A stretch of 64,000 nucleotides of DNA from Clostridia bacterium (GCA_017531505.1 JAFXKX010000019.1:1-64000); one strand, 5' to 3'; numbered from the stretch's first letter, positions 51,142-61,832 are shown. The notes: generated by a model from the sequence alone, not told the origin. Program-made: numbers and translations.

Positions 51142-52440
51142 ATGAAAACACGCAGCCTTATCCTATTTTTATTGATTGCTGCCATCATTATGACCAGTGC
51201 ATGGGGTGTATTCTGTGGCGTATCTCTTGGCGCAGAACGGTTTGCTCCCATGGAAGTATTGCAGGGCGGCGCCGATCTGCAGGGCGAGGCATCTATTTTT
51301 TTGCAGTTGACTCCCGCAGAAGGTGTGGAAGTAACTGAAGAACAGATCAACGAGATGACTGATATCTTGTATGCACGTCTGGATAATCAGGGTTTCAAAC
51401 AGTCCAGCGTTATGCTCATTGGCGAAAATGAGTTTGAAGTTCGTTTGCCTGTCAATACAAACAGTGATTTTCAGGATCTGGATCAGATCGCAGAAATTTT
51501 GTACACGGTAGGCAATGTTTATATCACAGAGAAGTCTGATAAGAATGCCGTACTGATCACCCGCGAAATGATCGAACGTGTCGAACTGCAGTCTAACGCC
51601 AGCGGAAAATTCTCTTTCTTCCTCATCATGACCGATGAAGGTAAAGAAGAACTTGAGAAGGTAACTACCGAAATCTCTGAAAGAAAACGCGAAGACGAAA
51701 AGTATGTACGCGTTTATGTGGATGATACGCAGGTGTCAGAACTGAGCATCCGTCAGCCCTCTACAGAAGGCTATTTTGGATTCTCTTCTTCCTATACCGA
51801 ATATAAAGCAGAGCGTCTGGCAAACATTTTGAATGCCGGCTGTTTGCCCGTTGCATTGGAAACTGTTGCAGAGGAAAATGTTTCTGCGCGTATGGGTATT
51901 GAAGCATGGGATGATATGATCCTCTGCTTTGGTCTGGTTACCGCTGCCATGATGTTCATTCTGGTATTGGTATTCCGTGTATCCGGCTTGATCAATGCAT
52001 TGACCCTCGCAGCATATCAGGCTGCACTGGCTGTTGTGCTGGCTGCATTGGGCATCAGATTGGATGGCGCAGGTATGGCTTGTCTGGCAGCTGTCTTTGG
52101 GTATCTGATCGTCAGCCTGGTATACAACAATCACGCATTCAAAAAACAGTTTGAAGGCGGCAAAAATATTCGTGCAGCATACAAAACCGCTTATACCGAA
52201 ACAACGGCAACGGTTACCAATATGGGAATGATCCTGCTGGTAGGGTTTGTGGCATTGTTGGCAAGCGGTACTGCAGCACTGGAATCCATGGCATATGCAT
52301 ATGGCGTTGCACTGCTGATGGCATATCTGTGTGTCATGTTGGTAAACCGTATGCTGTTTGCGCTGATGGTGCGCGTAACTGCCGATAAGCCGGCTCTCTA
52401 TTTCCCTGTAAAGAAGACTACCGAAGGAGGCAATGCATGA
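51142..52440 (+). CDS. secD: Diverged SecD-like translocon accessory protein
   Basis: The 432-residue protein has one N-terminal helix, a P1-like periplasmic-type domain (about 40-250) and five C-terminal helices, the SecD layout. It lacks the usual DxxV-ERIREE-like loop; YNNHAFKKQFEGGKNIRAAY stands there instead. SecD normally uses the proton motive force to pull secreted proteins, so function may be altered. ATG at 51142 follows GGAGGA. It overlaps secF by 4 bases. Confidence 0.8.
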   Translation: MKTRSLILFLLIAAIIMTSAWGVFCGVSLGAERFAPMEVLQGGADLQGEASIFLQLTPAEGVEVTEEQINEMTDILYARLDNQGFKQSSVMLIGENEFEVRLPVNTNSDFQDLDQIAEILYTVGNVYITEKSDKNAVLITREMIERVELQSNASGKFSFFLIMTDEGKEELEKVTTEISERKREDEKYVRVYVDDTQVSELSIRQPSTEGYFGFSSSYTEYKAERLANILNAGCLPVALETVAEENVSARMGIEAWDDMILCFGLVTAAMMFILVLVFRVSGLINALTLAAYQAALAVVLAALGIRLDGAGMACLAAVFGYLIVSLVYNNHAFKKQFEGGKNIRAAYKTAYTETTATVTNMGMILLVGFVALLASGTAALESMAYAYGVALLMAYLCVMLVNRMLFALMVRVTADKPALYFPVKKTTEGGNA

Positions 52441-53327
52441 TGCAGAGCAGAAATTTGAAACTTGGTATTCTGGTATTGGTCATTGCGCTGGTTGCTGCAC
52501 TGATTTTCGGTGTAGGTCTCGGTCAGGATTTTACAGACGGATATCTTGTACGGATTAACAGTGCAAATGCTTTTGACGAAGTAACGGTAAACAAGATTTA
52601 TGAAGCATTCGGCGGCAAATTGGGTGAACTGCGTATTCAGTATGCACAGGATCACTACAATGCGCAGCTTTTGATCCATGTTCAGAAGGCAGAGCAGGCA
52701 GATGCCGATAAGATGGTAGAGATTGCACTTGAGGATAATGAAGGTGCTTATTTGCGCGGTTTTGATACCGTGACCAATCATAACGGTGCAGCAGCCTTCC
52801 GTAAATATACCTTCCTCGTACTCGTTGTATACCTGCTGGGTATGGCGTATGTATGGTACCGTCAGGGCAGAAGCGGCGGTGTGGCTGCTTTGGCAGGCAG
52901 CTCTGCTGCATTCCTGCTGGTGATTGCTATACAGAGCATTGCAGGTATGTATTTCAGTGAAGCTACCTTCATGGGTGTCAGTGTGCTGACCATCGTATTT
53001 GCGCAAATGATGATCTATCTGCTGAATGACAGTGCCGATGCAAAGGCTGGCTTGCTGGCAGGAGAAGATGCAGATACATTGGCAAAAAAAGCCTGGATCG
53101 GCGGTAAGAGCAAAGTGATCGTGCTTACTGCGGCAATTGCGATCTTCGCATTGACCGGCTGCGTTATGGCAGAAGGCATAATCAGAAACTTTATGACGGC
53201 TATCCTGATGGGCGCTTGTTCAGCGGCGCTGATGACAGTTCTGATCGGCTTGCCGACATACGTACTGTTCGCGCATAAATATATGCTGAAGGCTGGCGCA
53301 AAAAAGAAAGCAAAGGCGATCAAATAA
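52437..53327 (+). CDS. secF: Diverged SecF-like translocon accessory protein
   Basis: The 296-residue protein has an N-terminal helix, a short extracytoplasmic domain and five further helices as in SecF. The conserved ND-x-VVxxDRIRE loop is reduced to LLNDSADAKAG. It starts inside the secD stop (ATGA) with GGAGG upstream, so the pair makes one complex. The C-terminus is Lys-rich. Confidence 0.78.
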   Translation: MMQSRNLKLGILVLVIALVAALIFGVGLGQDFTDGYLVRINSANAFDEVTVNKIYEAFGGKLGELRIQYAQDHYNAQLLIHVQKAEQADADKMVEIALEDNEGAYLRGFDTVTNHNGAAAFRKYTFLVLVVYLLGMAYVWYRQGRSGGVAALAGSSAAFLLVIAIQSIAGMYFSEATFMGVSVLTIVFAQMMIYLLNDSADAKAGLLAGEDADTLAKKAWIGGKSKVIVLTAAIAIFALTGCVMAEGIIRNFMTAILMGACSAALMTVLIGLPTYVLFAHKYMLKAGAKKKAKAIK

Positions 53328-53340
53328 CATAAGTGTGAGA

Positions 53341-53375
53341 TTGAGGCGGTCCGATTTGAACCGCCTCAATTTGTA
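53341..53375 (+). terminator. Terminator after secF
   Basis: The perfect 10-bp stem TTGAGGCGGT / ACCGCCTCAA is followed by a T-rich, not pure, tail. Confidence 0.7.
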
Positions 53376-53392
53376 TATTTGGAGTGACAGAG

Positions 53393-55756
53393 ATGAGATA
53401 CATCTGCAATCAACAAAAGAATATGCCGCAGCAGGTGCAGGAGGCTTATGATGCATTGGGAATCAACCCCATCACTGCTCGCCTTTTGTATGGTCGAAAT
53501 ATATTGCCGGATCAGGCGGCGGATTTTTTGGCACCGGACCTGGATACCTTAAACGACCCGTTTTTATTTGAAAATATGCGGTCTATATGTGATCGGTTGT
53601 TAAAAGCGGTCGATCGGCAGGAACAGACCGTGATCTATGGCGATTACGACTGTGACGGTGTATGCGGCAGTGTCATTTTGAAGAAGACGCTGGATGCGAT
53701 CGGGTTGCCTTGCAGAGTGTATTTGCCGGACCGCGCTACAGAAGGATACGGCACCAATCATGCTGCTTTTGAACGCTTGATCGGCGAGGGTACACAGCTG
53801 TTTGTCACGGTCGACTGCGGTATCCGCAGTAATGAAGATGTGGCATTTGCGAAAGAGCGCGGCATAGATGTGATCATCCTTGATCACCATGAGTGTGGCG
53901 AGGAATTGCCGGATACACCGTATATCTTAAACGGCAAAAAAACGGGAGAGCCGTATCCGTATCCGTATTTGTGCGGTGCAGGTGTGGCATTTAAGCTGGC
54001 ACAGGCATTGCTGGGCACAAAGGCCAATCGTTTGCTGGAGTTTGCTGGGATCGCTACCATTGCCGATATGGTGCCGCTGACAGGGGAAAACCGTATTTTG
54101 GCATATTACGGTCTGCAAAATCTGAAAAACAATCCCTCTATGGGTATCAAAAGCTTGATGGCGGCGGCAGGTATCAAATTACAGACACTGGACGAAGGCA
54201 GCGTCGGATTCGGCATTTCGCCGCGGATCAATGCGGCGGGTCGACTTGCCCATGGAAGTCTCGCGGTGGACTTGCTGTTGTGCGAGGATGCACAGCAGGC
54301 AATGCAGCTTGCGAGCGAATTGAATGCGCTCAATGAAAAGCGGCAGGCTTTGCAAAAAGAGATGATCGCGCAGGCGGAACAAAAGGTTAAGGACACCAAA
54401 GATCTTTCCCGGGCACGGGTGCTGATGATTGCACAAACCGGCTGGGATAAGGGTGTAGTAGGGTTGGCTGCGGCATCTGTGGCTGCGACGTTCCACAGAC
54501 CGACAGTGGTACTGTCTGAAAAGGATGGTATGCTGACGGGATCTGCCCGTAGTTTACCGGGGATCAATTTGTATGAACTGCTGCGCGTGTGCGAGCAAAA
54601 ATATCATCGGTTCGGCGGTCATGAAATGGCTGCAGGATTGACGTTTCCGGCGGAATTGCTGCCGGAAATCGAGGAGGCGGTCAATGCAGCTGCCGCAGAG
54701 CGCTACGAGGAAGATGCATTTTTACCGACGGTTTATTACGATATCAAAATCGAACTGGAGGATATTGATAACACGCTGGCGGAACAGATACAGGCCCTCA
54801 GACCTTTTGGACAGGATAATGCAGAGCCGGTTTTTCTGCTGAAAAATTACAAACCGACGCGGGTTTCCAAATTGGGAGACGGATCGCATCTGAAAATGCA
54901 GGAGAAGCAGGCAGATATTCTGTGGTTCCGTGCTGCGCAGGAGGTGCAGCCGGATACGGTTTATGATCTGACGGCGAATCTGAATGTCAATGAGTTCCGC
55001 GGAAAACGGACCAATCAGCTGATCGTGCGGACAATGCAGAGGCAAGCACCCTCTATGCAGGAAGTGCTGCGGTATTGTGCACAGACATATATGCGGGTTT
55101 TTCCGGCTGAGATCGAAGCCTTGGCAAAGCAGCAGACAACAGAAGGACCGGAAAATGTTCAGCAGTTGTTTGAAGAAATACAACGACTGCAGAAGAACAG
55201 TGTATTTGGTACGGTGATTTTTGTAGGCTCGGTACCGGGTATGCATATTGTATCGCAGTTGAAGAGTATGGGACTGGAGATGCGGGAGTGTCTGCGGCTG
55301 CAACCCAATGATGCACAGAACTGTATCTGTTACGGTTTTTCTGCTCAAAATCTGCAAAATTACAACAACATCGTGCTGATCGGATGTTTTTCTGCAGATT
55401 TGGACGGTATATCCGAAAAAAATTGTTTCAATTATGCCGGGGAGTGTATCAAAAAATTATACAGACAAGAACTGGAACAATATATGGTATGGGAAGATCA
55501 GCTGATGTCCTATGCAAAAGCGCTGTATACCGCAGGTGCCGGCGGGTTTTCCACATTGGGAGAACTGCTTCGTGGAGCTGCGGAACTGCTGCATACCAAA
55601 AATTTCAAAAAAGTTTGGTTTGCATGGAAAGTTTGTACGCAGCAGAAGTTGCTACAAATGCGGAAAAATGATAAGATATATGTTACATTTAATGACATAA
55701 AACCTAATTGGAGTGAAAATACACTGCTCAATGCAGCAAAGATGCTGCTTAGTTGA
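53393..55756 (+). CDS. recJ: Single-stranded-DNA-specific exonuclease RecJ
   Basis: The 787-residue DHH/DHHA1 phosphoesterase has YGDYDCDGVCG (about 83-93), LDHHECG (about 162), the DHHA1 GFGISPRINAAGR and FGGHEMAAG regions and an OB-fold. About 200 extra C-terminal residues, as in Firmicutes RecJ, follow. It degrades single-stranded DNA 5'-3' in repair. ATG at 53393 is preferred because GGAG is 8 bases upstream; a GTG at 53384 overlaps it. Confidence 0.94.
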   Translation: MRYICNQQKNMPQQVQEAYDALGINPITARLLYGRNILPDQAADFLAPDLDTLNDPFLFENMRSICDRLLKAVDRQEQTVIYGDYDCDGVCGSVILKKTLDAIGLPCRVYLPDRATEGYGTNHAAFERLIGEGTQLFVTVDCGIRSNEDVAFAKERGIDVIILDHHECGEELPDTPYILNGKKTGEPYPYPYLCGAGVAFKLAQALLGTKANRLLEFAGIATIADMVPLTGENRILAYYGLQNLKNNPSMGIKSLMAAAGIKLQTLDEGSVGFGISPRINAAGRLAHGSLAVDLLLCEDAQQAMQLASELNALNEKRQALQKEMIAQAEQKVKDTKDLSRARVLMIAQTGWDKGVVGLAAASVAATFHRPTVVLSEKDGMLTGSARSLPGINLYELLRVCEQKYHRFGGHEMAAGLTFPAELLPEIEEAVNAAAAERYEEDAFLPTVYYDIKIELEDIDNTLAEQIQALRPFGQDNAEPVFLLKNYKPTRVSKLGDGSHLKMQEKQADILWFRAAQEVQPDTVYDLTANLNVNEFRGKRTNQLIVRTMQRQAPSMQEVLRYCAQTYMRVFPAEIEALAKQQTTEGPENVQQLFEEIQRLQKNSVFGTVIFVGSVPGMHIVSQLKSMGLEMRECLRLQPNDAQNCICYGFSAQNLQNYNNIVLIGCFSADLDGISEKNCFNYAGECIKKLYRQELEQYMVWEDQLMSYAKALYTAGAGGFSTLGELLRGAAELLHTKNFKKVWFAWKVCTQQKLLQMRKNDKIYVTFNDIKPNWSENTLLNAAKMLLS

Positions 55757-55773
55757 AAAGGGAGGAGTACGGT

Positions 55774-57927
55774 TTGACGGAATATTACAGTGAGTTTATA
55801 AAAAAATATCCGATGTATGCAGATCCGCTGGTGGAAAAAGCATTTGCCATTGGCGAAAAAGCACATGAAGGGCAGTTCCGTGATTCGGGAGAACCGTACG
55901 TCATTCATCCATATGCAGTAACGAATATTTTGGCGGAACTGGGTATGGATAAAGTGAGCATTTGTGCGGGTATGCTGCATGATGTACCGGAAGATGTCGA
56001 TGAGTACCCCATTGAGTTTATCCGCGATCAGTTTAATGATGAAGTGGCTAATATTGTAGACGGGGTAACCAAATTGAAGAAGTTTGGTTTCCAGTCTAAA
56101 GAGGAAGCCCAGGCGGAAAGTATGCGTAAAATGTTTCTGGCGATGGCGGCGGATGTTCGCGTGGTGATCATCAAGCTGGCAGACCGTTTGCATAATATGC
56201 GTACATTAGGCTACAAGACCGGAGCAAAGCGAAAGTCGAAAGCACAGGAAACGCTGGAAATTTATGCACCTCTTGCACATCGCTTTGGTATCTTTACATT
56301 CAAGTGGGAATTCGAAGATCTGGCTTTTAAATATCTGGAACCGGATAAGTTCTATGAAATCGCAGAAAAATTGAGTTCCACCCGTGCGGAACGCGAAGCA
56401 TATATTCGTGAGGTCATTGAAAAAATCCGTAAAAACCTGGAGCCTTTGGGTATCCAGTACGAAATCGAAGGCCGACCCAAGCATATCTACAGCATCTATC
56501 GTAAATTGGCGGATAAATCCAAGACATTTGAAGATCTGTACGATATTGTGGCGGTGCGCGTGATCGTGGAATCGGTAAAGGATTGTTATGCCGTATTGGG
56601 CACAATCCATGCTGTATGGCCTCCTATGCCCGGCAGATTCAAGGACTATATTGCTGTGCCCAAACCCAATATGTATCAGTCACTGCATACAACACTGATG
56701 GGAGAAGACGGTAAGCCTTTTGAAGTGCAGATCCGTACATTTGATATGCACAAAACGGCAGAATACGGTATTGCGGCACACTGGAAATATAAAGATGGTA
56801 CGACCAACAATCAGTCGGATCTGGATAAGAAGATCGGTTGGCTGCGCGAGATGATGGAATGGCAGAACGACATGAAAGACTCCAAAGAGTTTGTGGAAGC
56901 CATGCGTACCAATTTCTTTACAGATACGGTATTTGTCTTTACGCCGAAAGGCGATGTGCGTGACCTGGCAGTCGGCAGCACGCCGTTGGACTTTGCATAC
57001 AGTATCCACTCGGCCATTGGCAATAAGTGCGTAGGCGCAAAGGTCAATGGGCGTATCGTTCAGCTCAACTATAAACTGCAGACCGGTGATATCGTAGAGG
57101 TAATCACCAGTTCTGCCAGTAAAGGCCCCAGCCGCGACTGGCTCAATATTGTACAGACGGCAACTGCCCGTACAAAGATCCGCGGTTGGTTCAAGAAAGA
57201 AATGAAGGAAGAAAACATCGTCAAAGGCAAGGCGATGCTGACTTCGGAGGCGAAGAATAAAGGATATGATTTGGCAGAACTACTCCAACCTGATTGGCTG
57301 CAGGAACTGTTCAAAAAATTGACGATCAACTCCGAAGATGATATGTTTGCGGCTGTCGGTTACGGTGGGTTTACCACCAATCAGATACTGTTTAAGCTGA
57401 TCGAAAAGTATAAGCAGACGCATAAGGAAGAAGTGAAAGAATTGCCTGCACTGCAGACGGAAAAGAAGTCTCTTGGTGGAGATGGCAATATTTCCGTAAA
57501 AGGCTACAGCGATATGGTGGTGCGTTTGGCGCGTTGCTGCAACCCGTTGCCCGGTGACGATATTATCGGCTTTATTACCCGCGGCAGAGGCGTTTCTGTG
57601 CATCGCGCAGACTGTTCCAATCTGAAAGGAGCGGAGTTCCCCGAAAGCCGCCGTATTGAGGTGGAATGGAGAAATTATAAGCCGGCAAAATACAGTGTGG
57701 AACTTCAGTTGGAATGCGAAGACCGTGCAGGTCTGATGGCAGATGTGGCACAGGTGTTTTTCTCTTCCGGGTACTCTATGTCTTCTGTAAGCGGCAGACC
57801 GGCAAAAAACAAAGTATATTTGATCAATGCAGTGATCAACATTTCTTCTCCCGAGAGCCTGGAAGAAATTTTGAAAAAACTGCGTGCTGTCAAATCGGTC
57901 ATCAAAGCATATCGTGTGAATAACTGA
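55774..57927 (+). CDS. rel: Bifunctional (p)ppGpp synthetase/hydrolase Rel
   Basis: The 717-residue Rel protein has an HD hydrolase domain with HDVPED (about 69-74), a synthetase domain (EIEGRPKHIYSIYRK, YDIVAVRVIV), then TGS, helical and C-terminal ACT domains. It makes and destroys the alarmone (p)ppGpp in response to uncharged tRNA. TTG at 55774 follows GGAGG with 8-base spacing. It lies right after recJ and ahead of dtd, a standard order. Confidence 0.96.
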   Translation: MTEYYSEFIKKYPMYADPLVEKAFAIGEKAHEGQFRDSGEPYVIHPYAVTNILAELGMDKVSICAGMLHDVPEDVDEYPIEFIRDQFNDEVANIVDGVTKLKKFGFQSKEEAQAESMRKMFLAMAADVRVVIIKLADRLHNMRTLGYKTGAKRKSKAQETLEIYAPLAHRFGIFTFKWEFEDLAFKYLEPDKFYEIAEKLSSTRAEREAYIREVIEKIRKNLEPLGIQYEIEGRPKHIYSIYRKLADKSKTFEDLYDIVAVRVIVESVKDCYAVLGTIHAVWPPMPGRFKDYIAVPKPNMYQSLHTTLMGEDGKPFEVQIRTFDMHKTAEYGIAAHWKYKDGTTNNQSDLDKKIGWLREMMEWQNDMKDSKEFVEAMRTNFFTDTVFVFTPKGDVRDLAVGSTPLDFAYSIHSAIGNKCVGAKVNGRIVQLNYKLQTGDIVEVITSSASKGPSRDWLNIVQTATARTKIRGWFKKEMKEENIVKGKAMLTSEAKNKGYDLAELLQPDWLQELFKKLTINSEDDMFAAVGYGGFTTNQILFKLIEKYKQTHKEEVKELPALQTEKKSLGGDGNISVKGYSDMVVRLARCCNPLPGDDIIGFITRGRGVSVHRADCSNLKGAEFPESRRIEVEWRNYKPAKYSVELQLECEDRAGLMADVAQVFFSSGYSMSSVSGRPAKNKVYLINAVINISSPESLEEILKKLRAVKSVIKAYRVNN

Positions 57928-57938
57928 GGAGAATAGCT

Positions 57939-58388
57939 GTGAGAGCAGTCGTAACAAGAGTAAATCAGGCATCTGTCTCCATTGACGGTGCAGTATACAG
58001 TGAGATCGGCAGCGGCCTGTTGGTATTGTTGGGGTCTGAAGAGGGGGATACCCAGAAGGATATCGACTATATTCGCGACAAAGTATGCGGTCTGCGCATT
58101 TACGAGGATGCCGAAGGCAAAATGAATCTGAGCCTGCAGGATGTGGGCGGAGAAATTCTGATCGTTTCGCAGTTTACGCTGTTGGGAGACGCCCGCAAAG
58201 GCAAGCGCCCCAGCTATATCCGTGCAGGTGCACCGGCTGAAGCGAAAGGCATTTATGATCAGGCGGTAGAGTCCTTCAAATCTACGGGGATTTCTATCAA
58301 GACCGGTGTGTTTCAGGCACACATGGAAGTGGCTTCGGTCAATAATGGGCCGGTGACCATCCTGCTGGACAGCAGAAAGGTATTTTGA
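57939..58388 (+). CDS. dtd: D-aminoacyl-tRNA deacylase
   Basis: The 149-residue protein has the Dtd motifs SQFTLLGD and GPVTILLDS (Gly-Pro chiral check). It removes D-amino acids from tRNA. GTG start with GAGGAG 7 bases upstream. It is 11 bases after rel, a very common pairing. Confidence 0.96.
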   Translation: MRAVVTRVNQASVSIDGAVYSEIGSGLLVLLGSEEGDTQKDIDYIRDKVCGLRIYEDAEGKMNLSLQDVGGEILIVSQFTLLGDARKGKRPSYIRAGAPAEAKGIYDQAVESFKSTGISIKTGVFQAHMEVASVNNGPVTILLDSRKVF

Positions 58389-58407
58389 GCGAAGAAGGAG
58401 CAACTGT

Positions 58408-59046
58408 ATGTTGGAGATAGAGAAAATCGTCAGCGCGACGATGGATGTCAATACCTATATCGTATGGCAGGAGGGGGATTCCCGTGCCATTGTGATCGAC
58501 CCGTCTTTTGAGGTGGACCGGGTCTTGTATTGTCTGCAAAACGAATCGCTGCAGTGCGAGGCGATTTTGCTGACCCATGGGCATTTTGATCATATTGCCG
58601 GTGTAAAAAAACTGAAGGAAGAAACAGGGGCAAAGGTATATATTCATACCAAGGATGCACCCATGTTGACAGAGGCAGAAAAAAACCTCAGTGCAGGATT
58701 TGGCATCGGCATTACGGCTGTTGCAGCAGATGAACTGCTGGAGCAGGCCATTGTGACCATAGCGGGCATGGAGGTAAAAGTGCTGCATACCCCCGGACAT
58801 TCGGAAGGCAGTGTGTGCTACTTTATCGAGGAAGCTCTGTTCTCGGGGGATACCTTGTTTAATCTGAGCATCGGTCGTACAGATTTTCCCGGCAGTGATT
58901 GGGGACAGATGAAGAAGACGTTGGAAAAAATCAAACTGATCGAGGGAGACTATATGGTCTATTCCGGTCATGGGAATTCCACCTCGTTGGCGTATGAGGT
59001 AGATAACAATCCTTATCTGGGAGAGAAAAAATGGTCTCTTTGCTGA
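58408..59046 (+). CDS. MBL-fold metallo-hydrolase (glyoxalase II-like)
   Basis: The 212-residue protein has THGHFDHI (metal motif, about 56-63), HTPGHSEGSV and FSGDTLF, and a final GHG. This is the YcbL/glyoxalase II-like class; the substrate is not known. Its end overlaps hemZ by 16 bases. Confidence 0.92.
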   Translation: MLEIEKIVSATMDVNTYIVWQEGDSRAIVIDPSFEVDRVLYCLQNESLQCEAILLTHGHFDHIAGVKKLKEETGAKVYIHTKDAPMLTEAEKNLSAGFGIGITAVAADELLEQAIVTIAGMEVKVLHTPGHSEGSVCYFIEEALFSGDTLFNLSIGRTDFPGSDWGQMKKTLEKIKLIEGDYMVYSGHGNSTSLAYEVDNNPYLGEKKWSLC

Positions 59047-60488
59047 CGAATACAGAGGAATACTTTGCAGATCTTTGCGATGAGATCCGTTTGTTCTTTG
59101 ATGTGCGTAAAATCCCTGTTGTACAAGAAATTGACAAACAGGGTTTTTGCGTTGTACACGAATTTACAAAGCAAACCGAATTTTGTCACCACGCAGCGTT
59201 GTATCTGGACGGTGTGTGTGTAAAAGAATATGCGTATCACAGTCCGCTGGTGTCGGATGCGAATGAACTTGCCTACAAACGGGCAGCGAAGCATGGCGCC
59301 AAAATTGCGGTATATCGATGCCTGAGCGCATATTTCGGTATACAAAAGGCATGGGGCTCGCTTACAGGGGTGCGGCCCACAAAAATGCTGCGCGATTTGT
59401 GTATGTCGTACGGGGCGGAACAGGCAGAGCAGATGTTCCTGAAGGACTATGATGTCAGTGAGGGAAAATTACAGCTGGCAAAACAGATCTGCGATATACA
59501 GATCCCAATTTTGCAGACGGTAGAGCCGCAAAAAGATTTGGATATGTATCTGGGGATCCCGTTCTGCACTTCCCGCTGTGCATATTGTTCATTCTATGCG
59601 GCAACGACTACCAAGGACGGCAATAAAGAGCAGGCTTATGTAGATGCATTGCTGCGTGAACTGGCATTGCTGCAGCCTGTGATCGAGGCGCATCGGGTAC
59701 GTAGTATTTATATTGGCGGCGGCACACCGACCGCGCTCAATGCAGAACAACTGTATCGCGTGCTGAAAGCAGTATCTGCCTATGCAGCCGGTGCGGAATT
59801 TACTGTAGAGGCCGGACGGCCGGATACCATTACGCAGGAAAAACTGGCTGCCATTCAGGAGGCAGGCGCACAGCGTATCAGTATCAACCCGCAGACCACT
59901 TGTGCGCGTACTCTGCCTATCATTGGTCGTAAGCACAGTGTGGAATCTTTCTTTGAGGCAGCGGAATTGGCTAAAAAATTTAATTTTGAAGCCATCAATA
60001 TGGATCTGATCGCGGGACTTCCCGGAGAAGGAGAAAAAGAACTGATGCAGTCTGTGAGGGATTGCGTGCGGCTGCAGCCGGAGAATATCACAGTGCACAG
60101 TCTGGCAATCAAAAAAGGATCTAAATTCGGCATGGAGAACGTAGGTCAATTTGCCGGTGCCGAAGAGGCAGAGCGTATGGTGGAACGGGCGCGGATGTAT
60201 CTGGCGGAACAAGGGTATCAGCCTTATTATATGTATCGTCAGAAATATATGGCCGGCAATATGGAAAACATCGGCTATGCCCGCCCGGGCAAGGTGTGTA
60301 TCTACAATGTGGATATCATGGAAGAAGCGGTGAGTATTCTGGCACTGGGTGCGGGATCAGCCAGCAAACGGGTATTGCCTGCGCAGGGAAAGATCGAGCG
60401 CTTTATCGGTTTGAAAGACATTCCTTCGTATCTGGCAAGGGTGGAAGAAATGGCGGCAAAAAAGGCAGTGCTGTTTGCACAAGGTTGA
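59031..60488 (+). CDS. hemZ: Coproporphyrinogen dehydrogenase-like radical SAM protein HemZ
   Basis: The 485-residue radical SAM protein has the CTSRCAYCSF cluster motif (CxxxCxxC, about 179-186) and a GGGTPT motif. The approximately 170-residue N-terminal domain is typical of HemZ. It is named for oxygen-independent haem synthesis, but in organisms without haem genes the role may differ. ATG at 59031 follows GGGAG and is translationally coupled to the MBL-fold gene. Confidence 0.92.
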   Translation: MVSLLTNTEEYFADLCDEIRLFFDVRKIPVVQEIDKQGFCVVHEFTKQTEFCHHAALYLDGVCVKEYAYHSPLVSDANELAYKRAAKHGAKIAVYRCLSAYFGIQKAWGSLTGVRPTKMLRDLCMSYGAEQAEQMFLKDYDVSEGKLQLAKQICDIQIPILQTVEPQKDLDMYLGIPFCTSRCAYCSFYAATTTKDGNKEQAYVDALLRELALLQPVIEAHRVRSIYIGGGTPTALNAEQLYRVLKAVSAYAAGAEFTVEAGRPDTITQEKLAAIQEAGAQRISINPQTTCARTLPIIGRKHSVESFFEAAELAKKFNFEAINMDLIAGLPGEGEKELMQSVRDCVRLQPENITVHSLAIKKGSKFGMENVGQFAGAEEAERMVERARMYLAEQGYQPYYMYRQKYMAGNMENIGYARPGKVCIYNVDIMEEAVSILALGAGSASKRVLPAQGKIERFIGLKDIPSYLARVEEMAAKKAVLFAQG

Positions 60489-60513
60489 CTTTGCAAAAGT
60501 GCATCAGTATAAT
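60485..60513 (+). promoter_or_regulatory. Promoter of hisS-aspS
   Basis: TTGACT (60485-60490, over the hemZ stop), 17 bases, then TATAAT (60508-60513). No T-box leader is seen; only 87 bases separate hemZ and hisS. Confidence 0.8.
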
Positions 60514-60575
60514 TGAAATAATGATGTTTTATAGATAAGTTTATGCAGAAATGCATATTTATGGAGGATAGAGTT

Positions 60576-61832
60576 TTGGATATCAAAGCACCAAGAGGTA
60601 CCAAAGATATTTCGATCAAAGACAGTTATAAATGGCAGTATGTAGAGGATAAGATCCGTCGTCTGACAGAACTTTACCGTTATCAGGAGATTCGTACTCC
60701 TATTTTTGAACATACGGAGCTGTTCGCAAGAGGCGTTGGCGATACCACAGATGTGGTACAGAAGGAAATGTATACTTTTGAAGATAAAGGCGGAAGATCC
60801 ATTACGTTGCGCCCCGAGGGCACGGCAGGTGCAGTCCGCAGTTTTATCGAATCGGGTATTGCGGCAGGTCCGCAGCCGACCAAGATGTATTACCTCTCTG
60901 CGCCGGTATTCCGTTATGAAAATCCGCAGGCAGGCAGACTCCGTGAACATCACCAGTTTGGTGTAGAGGCATTTGGCGCAAAGGACGCTTCTGTGGATGC
61001 AGAGGTCATTTCTCTGGCGCTCAATGTACTGCAGGATCTGGGTGTACACAATCTGAAACTGAATATCAACTCCATTGGCTGCAAGCATTGCCGCCCGGCA
61101 TATAACGATGCGCTCAAGGCGTATTACAATGAACGCAAAGATCAGCTATGCAAGACTTGTCTGGATCGTTTGGAGCGCAATCCGCTGAGATTGCTGGACT
61201 GTAAGGAAGAACGTTGTTCCCGACTGGCGGAAGAGGCACCGAAGATGGTGGAATATCTCTGCCCTGATTGTGCAGAACACTTTACAGCGCTGCAAAACTA
61301 TCTTGACGAGCAGGGGATCGCATTTGCAATCAACCCCAAGATTGTACGCGGGCTGGATTATTATACAAAGACGGTATTTGAGATCATCTCCTCCGAGATC
61401 GGTGCACAGGGCACTGTTTGCGGCGGCGGCAGATACGACGGATTGGTAAATCAGTTGGGTGGTCCTGAAATGCCGGGTATCGGTTTTGGTATGGGTATCG
61501 AGCGTCTGCTGATGGTAATGGAGAGTGCCGGCGTTAAGATCCCCGAACCGCAGGGTGTACAGATATTCTTGTGTACCATGGGGCAGGATGCGAGAACAGA
61601 GGCTTTCAAGCTGATGGGCAAACTGCGTAAAGCAGGTATCAGCGCAGATATGGACCATGCTGCAAGAAGTATGAAAGCACAGTTCAAATATGCCGATAAG
61701 ATCGGTGCGCAATATACGCTGTCTATCGGAGAAAATGAACTGGAAGCCAAAAAGGCAAATCTGAGAAATATGCAGGACGGTAGCCAGACGGAAGTCTCTT
61801 TGGAAGATATTTCGGGCTGGATGAATCAATAA
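60576..61832 (+). CDS. hisS: Histidyl-tRNA synthetase
   Basis: The 418-residue class II synthetase has motif 1 around the PIFEHTELF segment, motif 2 ([18 protein letters not shown]) and motif 3 ([10 protein letters not shown]), plus the His-specific RGLDYYT. TTG at 60576 has GGAGG 8 bases upstream; ATG at 60543 has no SD. It is followed by aspS after 14 bases. Confidence 0.96.
   Translation: MDIKAPRGTKDISIKDSYKWQYVEDKIRRLTELYRYQEIRTPIFEHTELFARGVGDTTDVVQKEMYTFEDKGGRSITLRPEGTAGAVRSFIESGIAAGPQPTKMYYLSAPVFRYENPQAGRLREHHQFGVEAFGAKDASVDAEVISLALNVLQDLGVHNLKLNINSIGCKHCRPAYNDALKAYYNERKDQLCKTCLDRLERNPLRLLDCKEERCSRLAEEAPKMVEYLCPDCAEHFTALQNYLDEQGIAFAINPKIVRGLDYYTKTVFEIISSEIGAQGTVCGGGRYDGLVNQLGGPEMPGIGFGMGIERLLMVMESAGVKIPEPQGVQIFLCTMGQDARTEAFKLMGKLRKAGISADMDHAARSMKAQFKYADKIGAQYTLSIGENELEAKKANLRNMQDGSQTEVSLEDISGWMNQ

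Noticed and set aside
60489-60575. T-box leader before hisS
   Set aside because: The gap is too short and has no T-box sequence or antiterminator pairing.
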